A DNA stretch of 64,000 nt from Pseudomonas hefeiensis (GTDB taxonomy: Bacteria; Pseudomonadota; Gammaproteobacteria; Pseudomonadales; Pseudomonadaceae): positions 310,001 to 374,000 of the forward strand of contig NZ_CP117449.1 of assembly GCF_030687835.1 (NCBI RefSeq). The letters are read 5' to 3'. A program made the position numbers and the translations under genes. The notes under the pieces were generated by a model that made no database searches, had not been told where the DNA came from, and worked only from the letters and a program-made list of their open reading frames with translations. Below, one piece after another: positions 58,599 to 64,000 of the stretch (its first letter is position 1; each line of letters starts with the position of its first letter).

Positions 58599-59039
58599 AT
58601 GAGTATCTTTAGCTTTGTGAAGGAAGCCGGTGAAAAGCTGATCGATCTGCTGACCCCCGGCAATGCCAATGCCAGCGAACAACTGAAAGAACATATTGAA
58701 AAGGTCGGCCTGGGTAATCCGAATGTCCAGGCGACCATCGAGGGCGACAAAGTCATTGTCACTGGTGAAGTCGCGAGCCAGGAAGAGAAGGAAAAGATCC
58801 TGTTGGCGGTGGGCAACATCGAAGGTGTCGGCAGTGTCGACGATCAGATCACGGTGACCGGGCCAGTGGCCCAGGCCGCTCGCTTTGTTACCGTAAAAAA
58901 GGGCGACACACTCAGCGCCATCTCCAAAGCCGAATATGGCGACGCGAACAAGTACAACAAGATATTTGAAGCCAACAAACCGATGCTGTCGCATCCGGAC
59001 AAGATCTATCCGGGGCAGGTACTGCGTATTCCCGAGTAA
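58599..59039 (+). CDS. kbp: BON-LysM protein (Kbp/YgaU family)
   Basis: 146 residues from the ATG at 58599 (AAGGAG at 58585-58590). A frame from 58320 overlaps the LysR gene and is a shadow. A BON domain (about 28-88, [20 protein letters not shown]) is followed by LysM (about 93-145, [20 protein letters not shown] ... [12 protein letters not shown]). E. coli Kbp binds potassium in the cytoplasm; no signal peptide is seen here either. Confidence 0.92.
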   Translation: MSIFSFVKEAGEKLIDLLTPGNANASEQLKEHIEKVGLGNPNVQATIEGDKVIVTGEVASQEEKEKILLAVGNIEGVGSVDDQITVTGPVAQAARFVTVKKGDTLSAISKAEYGDANKYNKIFEANKPMLSHPDKIYPGQVLRIPE

Positions 59040-59061
59040 AGCTTAAGGTCTGCGTCGTATC

Positions 59062-59138
59062 CATCGCGAGCAGGCTCGCTCCCACACTGGATCTGTGGCG
59101 AACAAGGAGTCCTTGTGGGAGCGAGCCTGCTCGCGATG
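59062..59138. repeat. REP pair, kbp/yrfG
   Basis: Inverted units CATCGCGAGCAGGCTCGCTC (59062-59087) and GTGGGAGCGAGCCTGCTCGC (59115-59138), 27 bases apart, between convergent genes. Confidence 0.9.
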
Positions 59139-59152
59139 AAGGTAGTGCGGTA

Positions 59153-59815
59153 TCAAAGCCCGGCAATCAAATCCCGATAATCCCCCAACGCCTCAAACTC
59201 CCCGGTATCTTTCGGCCCTTTGCGGCTGTCCGGTACGCTAACCGCCAGCAGGTGCGCCACGCCAAATTCCCGGGCGCTACGCAGCACCGGCAAGGTGTCG
59301 TCGATAAACAGGCTGCGGGCCGGGTCGAAGTTCAGGTCGGCTTGCAGCGCATCCCAGAACTGCGGGCTTTCCTTGGGAAAGCCGTAGTCGTGGGAGCTGA
59401 TCAAACGCTCGAAGTAGGGGGCCAGCTCGATGCGTTCCAGCTTCAGGGACAACGAATCGCGATGAGCGTTGGTGATCATCACCACCCGTTTACCAGCCCG
59501 CTGGATTGCCGTCAGGAATGTGTCGGCGTCCGGGCGCAGGGCAATCAGGTGCGCGGTTTCCAGCTTCAGTTCGCGCACCGGCAGTTTCAGCTCGGCGCTC
59601 CAGAAGTCCAGGCAATACCACTGCAATTGACCGGCGTTGCGCTCGAACAGCGGCTGCAACTCCAGCTCGGCCATGGCCCGGCTCACGCCATGCAGTTCGG
59701 CGTAGCGCTGGGGCAAGTGTTCCATCCAGAAATGGTTGTCGTAATGCAGGTCCAGCAGGGTGCCGTCCATGTCCAGCAGCACCGTATCGATCTCGTGCCA
59801 GGGCAGCAAGGCCAT
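59153..59815 (-). CDS. yrfG: GMP/IMP nucleotidase (HAD family)
   Basis: 220 residues from the ATG at 59815 (MALLPWHEIDTVLLDMDGTL); a frame from 59992 runs into the nudE gene on the other strand. HAD motif I DMDGTL, motif II VVMITNAH, motif III Lys in FPKESPQFW, motif IV LFIDDTLPVLRSA. It matches YrfG, a 5'-nucleotidase for IMP and GMP, in length and in place next to nudE. Divergent from nudE. Confidence 0.92.
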   Translation of the reverse strand: MALLPWHEIDTVLLDMDGTLLDLHYDNHFWMEHLPQRYAELHGVSRAMAELELQPLFERNAGQLQWYCLDFWSAELKLPVRELKLETAHLIALRPDADTFLTAIQRAGKRVVMITNAHRDSLSLKLERIELAPYFERLISSHDYGFPKESPQFWDALQADLNFDPARSLFIDDTLPVLRSAREFGVAHLLAVSVPDSRKGPKDTGEFEALGDYRDLIAGL

Positions 59816-59903
59816 AAAACTTCTCCAGCGGTAATCGGATATCCGACTCAAACAATCAGAATAGGCCGGGTATAGTAGCCCGCTATCGCCCAGGGAGCCG
59901 TTT

Positions 59904-60470
59904 ATGCGCCAGAAACCCACCATACTCGATCGACGGATCGTCGCCACCAGCCGCCTGTTTTGCGTGGAAGAACTGAAACTGCGGTTTTCCAACGGCGTGG
60001 AGCGTACCTATGAGCGTTTGGCGGGCAAGGGCGCCGGTTACGGCGCGGTGATGATCGTGGCGATGCTCGACGCCGATCACGCCGTGTTGGTGGAAGAATA
60101 CTGCGGCGGCACCGATGCCTACGAATTGTCCCTGCCCAAGGGCTTGATCGAGCCGGGTGAAGACGTGCTGGCGGCGGCTGAGCGGGAGCTTAAGGAAGAG
60201 GCCGGTTATGGTGCGCGCCAATTGGAACACTTGACTGAACTGTCCTTGTCGCCCGGCTACATGAGTCAGAAGATCCAGGTGGTGCTGGCGACCGATCTCT
60301 ATGAAGAGCGGCTGGAAGGCGATGAGCCTGAGCCGATGCGCGTGGACAAGGTCAACCTGCGTGAGTTGTCGGCCTTGGCGCAAAACCCCCAATTCACTGA
60401 GGGCCGGGCCTTGGCGGCGCTGTACCTGGTCCGCGACCTGCTGACCCAGCGCGGAGCGTTCCTGTCATGA
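59904..60470 (+). CDS. nudE: ADP compounds hydrolase NudE
   Basis: 188 residues. The Nudix box GLIEPGEDVLAAAERELKEE (from about residue 81) is complete, with AGYGA after it; FCVEELKLRFSNGVERTYERL precedes. It hydrolyses ADP-ribose, NADH and related ADP compounds. Its stop overlaps the cysQ start (ATGA). The order yrfG/nudE-cysQ is conserved in gammaproteobacteria. Confidence 0.94.
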   Translation: MRQKPTILDRRIVATSRLFCVEELKLRFSNGVERTYERLAGKGAGYGAVMIVAMLDADHAVLVEEYCGGTDAYELSLPKGLIEPGEDVLAAAERELKEEAGYGARQLEHLTELSLSPGYMSQKIQVVLATDLYEERLEGDEPEPMRVDKVNLRELSALAQNPQFTEGRALAALYLVRDLLTQRGAFLS

Positions 60471-61294
60471 ATTTCCCCCATCCCCTGATGGCCCCCGTGG
60501 TCGAGTTGGCGCTCAAGGCCGGTGAGGCGATCCTGCCGTTCTGGCGAGCCAATGTGCAGGTCAGCCACAAGGCCGATGCGTCGCCAGTGACCGCCGCGGA
60601 CATGGCCGCTCACGATGTGATTGTGGCCGGGCTGAGAGCACTGGCGCCGGATATTGCAATTCTCTCCGAAGAGGACGCCAACATTGCGCAAAGCGTGCGC
60701 GCCGGTTGGCAACGCTGGTGGCTGGTGGACCCGCTGGACGGCACCAAGGAGTTCATTTCCGGTAGCGAGGAGTTCACCGTCAATATCGCACTGGTCGAGC
60801 AGGGTCGGGTGGTGTTTGGCGTAGTGTCGATGCCCACCAATGGCCGCTTCTACGTCGGTGGTGCGGGGCTTGGTGCCTGGCGCGGCGACAAGGGAGGCGA
60901 GCCTTTGCCGATCGAAGTGCGTAACGTGCCAGCGCCGGGTGAGGCCTTCGCGGTGGTCGCCAGCCGTCGCCATACCAGTCCGGAGCAGGAGCGCCTCTTG
61001 GGTGGCTTGAGCGAGAGCCTCGGTGAGTTGCAGCTGACCAGTATCGGCAGCTCGTTGAAGTTCTGTCTGCTGGCCGAGGGCGCGGCCGATTGCTATCCGC
61101 GACTGGCGCCGACGTCCCAGTGGGACACCGCCGCCGCCCAGGGTGTGCTGGAGGGCGCGGGGGGCGCGGTGCTGGATCTGAGCGGCGAGCCGTTCTGGTA
61201 TCCGCCGCGGGAGTCGCTGTTGAATGAATCTTTCCTGGCGTTGCCGGCAAAGGCGGCGTGGAGGGCAAAGCTATTGGAGCTCGCCCGCTCTTAA
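60467..61294 (+). CDS. cysQ: 3'(2'),5'-bisphosphate nucleotidase
   Basis: 275 residues, inositol-monophosphatase fold with Li-sensitive metal site: Glu in AILSEEDANIA, DPLDGTKEFISG (about 82-93), and SQWDTAAAQGVLEGAGG (the third metal Asp). It converts PAP, a sulfate-assimilation by-product, to AMP. Overlaps nudE by four bases. Confidence 0.95.
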   Translation: MNFPHPLMAPVVELALKAGEAILPFWRANVQVSHKADASPVTAADMAAHDVIVAGLRALAPDIAILSEEDANIAQSVRAGWQRWWLVDPLDGTKEFISGSEEFTVNIALVEQGRVVFGVVSMPTNGRFYVGGAGLGAWRGDKGGEPLPIEVRNVPAPGEAFAVVASRRHTSPEQERLLGGLSESLGELQLTSIGSSLKFCLLAEGAADCYPRLAPTSQWDTAAAQGVLEGAGGAVLDLSGEPFWYPPRESLLNESFLALPAKAAWRAKLLELARS

Positions 61295-61306
61295 GCCGCC
61301 TCCGAT

Positions 61307-61408
61307 CCTCTGTGGCAAGGGGATTTATCCCCGTTGGGGCGCGAAGCGGCCCTGTTTTTTGGGGGCTGCTGCGCAGCCCAACGGGGATAAATCCCCTCGC
61401 CACAGAGG
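61307..61408. repeat. Long inverted repeat (GGGGATTTATCCCC family), copy 4, shortened
   Basis: Arms CCTCTGTGGCAAGGGGATTT and complement; the centre is only about 15 bases (CTGTTTTTTGGGGG), against 45-60 in the other three copies. The left arm has GGCAAGG for GGCGAGG and GTTGGGGCGC for GCTGGGCTGC. Between convergent genes. Confidence 0.9.
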
Positions 61409-61418
61409 CTGCGTTGCT

Positions 61419-61874
61419 TCAGCGGTGCAACACATACTGCCCCACAAATTGCACTGCAGGGGCTTCGCTTCCGGCATTTATCACTTGGGTCTGCAAGGTC
61501 AGCCGCGCGCGTCCGTAACGCCGGTAAGTGGCCAGGAAGCGGTTCCAGACCTTTTCTTCGGGGGCCTGGCAAATCACCGTGGCGTCGCTCGTGACCGGCA
61601 GGGGATAGCTGATCTGCCCTTCCTGAATGACGATATGTCCGTCCTCAATGCCTTCTTCGCGCAAGGCCAGGTGCAGCCAGCCCCAGCCGCCCAGCACCGC
61701 GCCGCAGTACAGGCTGCCGCCGAACATGGTGCTCTTGTGGTTGACGTTGGCTTGCAGCGGTAAAAACAGGAGCAATTGCCGGGCCTGCCAGTCGAGCACC
61801 TTCAGGCCCATGTCCCGCGTCAACGGGATGTCGTGGTGCAGGATCGATTCCAGGTAGCGACTGTCGCGGTTCAT
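61419..61874 (-). CDS. YiiD C-terminal-type thioesterase
   Basis: 151 residues. MNRDSRYLESILHHDIPLTR and ANVNHKSTMFGGSLYCGAVL identify the thioesterase domain (YiiD_C, hotdog superfamily) with its NHKGT-like segment, here NHKST. No acetyltransferase half is present, unlike full-length YiiD. Substrate unknown. A single gene on the minus strand between cysQ and dctD. Confidence 0.8.
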   Translation of the reverse strand: MNRDSRYLESILHHDIPLTRDMGLKVLDWQARQLLLFLPLQANVNHKSTMFGGSLYCGAVLGGWGWLHLALREEGIEDGHIVIQEGQISYPLPVTSDATVICQAPEEKVWNRFLATYRRYGRARLTLQTQVINAGSEAPAVQFVGQYVLHR

Positions 61875-61921
61875 GCAGGGCCTCTTGTTTGAAAGGGAAG
61901 ATGCAATAACTCAAGCAGGAC

Positions 61922-63313
61922 TTAATCGGTCTCGTCGGCAGTGCCATGGCTGTTGTCGCCGAAATTCAGCCCATGCTTGCGTAACTTGTCGTGCAACGTC
62001 TTGCGCGGAATGCCCAAGGCTTCTGCGAGGCTGCGCACCGAGCTGTGGGGGCGGGCCAGTTCGGCGGCGATCAGGGTTTTCTCGAAGTTCTCCACCTGCT
62101 CACTCAAGCCGCCGCTGACCACCGCGATCGGTGCGCCGGGGTTGCCTTCCGGCGCGCTGTTGTCCAGGGCCAGTTCCAGGCCCAGGGCAAAGCGTTCGGC
62201 GGCGTTCTGCAATTCTCGCACGTTGCCCGGCCAGCTATGGCGCAGAAGCAGCGCCCGTTGCGCCGGTTGCAACGCGTGGGGTGGCAGGCCGTGACGGGTG
62301 CTGGCTTCGTCGGCGAAATGCTGGAACAGCATCAGGGCATCCTCGCCGCGTTCACGTAGCGGGGGTATGCGCAGCGGTGCGACGTTCAGGCGGTAATACA
62401 GGTCGGCGCGAAAACGACCCTGATCAGCGGCCTGGCGCAGGTCTTCCTTGGTGGCAGCGATGACGCGGATGTCCAACGGGATCTGTTGATTGCCCCCCAG
62501 TCGCTCCACTACCCGCTCTTGCAGCAGACGCAGCAGCTTGACCTGAACGTCCAGGCTCATGCTTTCGATTTCATCGAGAAACAGCGTACCGCCGTTGGCG
62601 AACTCGAACTTGCCGATGCGGCGCTTCTGCGCGCCGGTGAAAGCGCCGGGCTCGTGACCGAACAGCTCGCTTTCCACCACCGACTCGGCCAGCGCCCCGG
62701 CGTTGATCGCGACGAAGGGGCCGTTGCGCCGGCCCGACAGATCGTGCAGGGCTCGGGCGACTACCTCTTTGCCGGCCCCGGTTTCACCGAGAATCAGTAC
62801 GTCGGCGCGGGTCGCCGCCAGCGCCCCGATCTGCTCGCGCAGGCGCAGCATCGAGGGCGACTGGCCGACGAGCCGGGCGCTGAGTTCATGACGGTCGCTC
62901 AGGGCCAGGCGCAGGCTGCGGTTGTCCAGCACCAGGCGCCGCAAAGCCAGGGCCCGGCGCACGCTGTCGAGCAAGTGATCACTGGGGAAAGGTTTCTCAA
63001 GGAAGTCATAAGCCCCAGCGCGCATGGCCTGGACCGCCAGCGGCACGTCGCCGTGACCGGTGATCAGCAACACCGGCAGCTCAGGGTCCTGGGCATGGAG
63101 TTCGCTCAGCAACTCAAGGCCGTCAATGCCCGGCATGCGGATGTCACTGACCACCACACCCGGCCAGTCGCGGGACAGTTGCCCGGCCACACCCTTGGCC
63201 TCGGCCAGGGGCAGGATTTTCAGGCCGGCCAGGTCGAGGGTCTGGCTCAAGGCCTGACGCAAGTGGGGATCGTCATCGATCAGCACCACCTCAATCCGGT
63301 TATCGATGGTCAT
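61922..63313 (-). CDS. dctD: sigma-54-dependent response regulator (DctD type)
   Basis: 463 residues. The receiver domain has IDDDPHL and phospho-acceptor Asp in VVVSDIRMPGIDGLELL. The AAA+ domain has Walker A GETGAGKEVVARAL, GAFTGA in ELFGHEPGAFTGAQ (RpoN contact) and Walker B GTLFLDEIESM. A Fis-type HTH closes it (SVRSLAEALGIPRKTLHDKL). The overlap with the dctB-like kinase gene (ATGA) fits DctBD, which turns on C4-dicarboxylate uptake with RpoN. Other kinase pairs of the same family (AauRS, MifRS) cannot be fully excluded. Confidence 0.85.
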   Translation of the reverse strand: MTIDNRIEVVLIDDDPHLRQALSQTLDLAGLKILPLAEAKGVAGQLSRDWPGVVVSDIRMPGIDGLELLSELHAQDPELPVLLITGHGDVPLAVQAMRAGAYDFLEKPFPSDHLLDSVRRALALRRLVLDNRSLRLALSDRHELSARLVGQSPSMLRLREQIGALAATRADVLILGETGAGKEVVARALHDLSGRRNGPFVAINAGALAESVVESELFGHEPGAFTGAQKRRIGKFEFANGGTLFLDEIESMSLDVQVKLLRLLQERVVERLGGNQQIPLDIRVIAATKEDLRQAADQGRFRADLYYRLNVAPLRIPPLRERGEDALMLFQHFADEASTRHGLPPHALQPAQRALLLRHSWPGNVRELQNAAERFALGLELALDNSAPEGNPGAPIAVVSGGLSEQVENFEKTLIAAELARPHSSVRSLAEALGIPRKTLHDKLRKHGLNFGDNSHGTADETD

Positions 63314-64000
63314 ACGCTACGGTCCTCGGACGGTTGCAGGCTCACACCGGGCGCGCCAGCGCGCAACTTCAGGGTGATCAGGGCGCCGCCTTCCTTGTGA
63401 TTGGCGAACGACAGTTCACCGCCGAAGGCGCGCATCAGGGTGTCGCAAATCGCCAGCCCCAGACCAAGGCCCTGGGTGCGGGTCTTGGTGGTGTAGAAAG
63501 GCTCGCCGGCGCGGCCAAGGGCTTCCATGCAAAACCCCGGGCCGTTATCGCGGATGTACAGGTTGACGCCGGTTTCGGTGGCTTCGGCACTGAGCCAGAG
63601 TTTGCGCGGCGGGCCTTTTTCCGTCAGGGCGTCGAGAGCGTTGGCCAGCAGGTTGCCGAGCACCTGGCGCAAGCGCGTCTCCCCGGCCTCGACCCATAAC
63701 GTGGCGGCCGGCAGGTCGCGGATCAACTCCACTTCCATGCTGCGACGACGTTTGGCGAGCAGTGCCAGGGCATCGTCCAGCGCCGGTTGCAGGGCGACGC
63801 TTTCCGGGGCATGACGGTCGCGGCGGGCGAAAGCGCGCAAGTGGGCGATGATCGAGGCCATGCGGCTGGTCAGCTCACTGATCAGCTTGAGGTTGCCCCG
63901 GGCGTCCTCGGTGCGCTGGTGATCGAGCAATATTTCGGCGTTTTCGGCATAGCTACGGATCGCCGCCAGCGGTTGGTTGAGTTCGTGGCTGATGCTGGCC
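63310..64000 (-). CDS. dctB: sensor histidine kinase (DctB type), C-terminal part
   Basis: Cut by the right edge; about 229 residues remain. They begin with the H-box ASISHELNQPLAAIRSYAEN and include N-box LGNLLANALDALTEK, G1 YIRDNGPGFCMEAL and G2 TRTQGLGLGLAICDTLM. The H-box of the SHELNQPLA type is characteristic of DctB-like kinases. The periplasmic PAS-like sensor domain lies outside the window. It overlaps dctD by four bases. Confidence 0.85.
   Translation of the reverse strand, partial: ASISHELNQPLAAIRSYAENAEILLDHQRTEDARGNLKLISELTSRMASIIAHLRAFARRDRHAPESVALQPALDDALALLAKRRRSMEVELIRDLPAATLWVEAGETRLRQVLGNLLANALDALTEKGPPRKLWLSAEATETGVNLYIRDNGPGFCMEALGRAGEPFYTTKTRTQGLGLGLAICDTLMRAFGGELSFANHKEGGALITLKLRAGAPGVSLQPSEDRSV

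Overview
This 64 kb window is chromosomal DNA of a Pseudomonas, almost certainly of the P. fluorescens group. The evidence is high GC, gene content and order recalled from P. aeruginosa, and many REP-type palindromes typical of fluorescent pseudomonads. I count about 52 protein genes, three of them apparently broken and two cut by the window edges. I see no tRNA, rRNA, CRISPR array, prophage or intact insertion sequence.

Layout. 1-5.7 kb: end of an AAA ATPase gene, then a three-gene RND efflux operon with two lipoprotein adaptors (triABC-like). 5.8-8.6 kb: divergent cadA/cadR metal export with a clear MerR-type operator between them. 8.8-19.1 kb: thyA-lgt, a TSUP permease, an NRDE protein, ptsP-rppH, a HAD phosphatase gene with an in-frame stop, a membrane protein, ilvA and rpiA. 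19.3-21.3 kb: two tandem SdiA-regulated-domain genes, each with a one-base frameshift. 21.4-25 kb: FAH-family hydrolase and D-2-hydroxyglutarate dehydrogenase, divergent from serA. 25-35.5 kb: a more variable stretch with DUF4399, a short solute-binding protein, a methyltransferase, an unknown tandem-domain protein, a cystine ABC transporter with D-cysteine desulfhydrase, betT and an SDR. A 158-bp palindromic element follows. 35.5-48.7 kb: mgrA, gshA, a thioesterase, tex, ompR-envZ, rimB-rimK, hslR, hslO and pckA. 48.9-54 kb: DUF1493, a RecQ-like helicase, a 3-hydroxyacyl-CoA dehydrogenase with a thioesterase, and a glycine-zipper protein. 54-64 kb: fdhD with an FdhF/YdeP oxidoreductase, a LysR regulator, kbp, yrfG, nudE-cysQ, a YiiD-type thioesterase and dctBD (dctB cut).

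Functional links. serA and the D-2-hydroxyglutarate dehydrogenase are a known metabolic pair in L-serine synthesis. Cystine uptake sits beside D-cysteine breakdown. fdhD supplies sulfur for the molybdoenzyme next to it. rimB and rimK both act on ribosomal protein S6 modification. betT follows a palindrome that resembles BetI sites. Two REP-like families fill most gaps between convergent genes (11 of 14 convergent pairs).

I found no convincing undescribed multi-gene system. The best leads are smaller: a terminator with no gene in front of it (possible small RNA), the 158-bp palindrome, a REP-like palindrome inside ompR-envZ, a two-domain protein of unknown function, and three lesions clustered within 5 kb that need a raw-read check.
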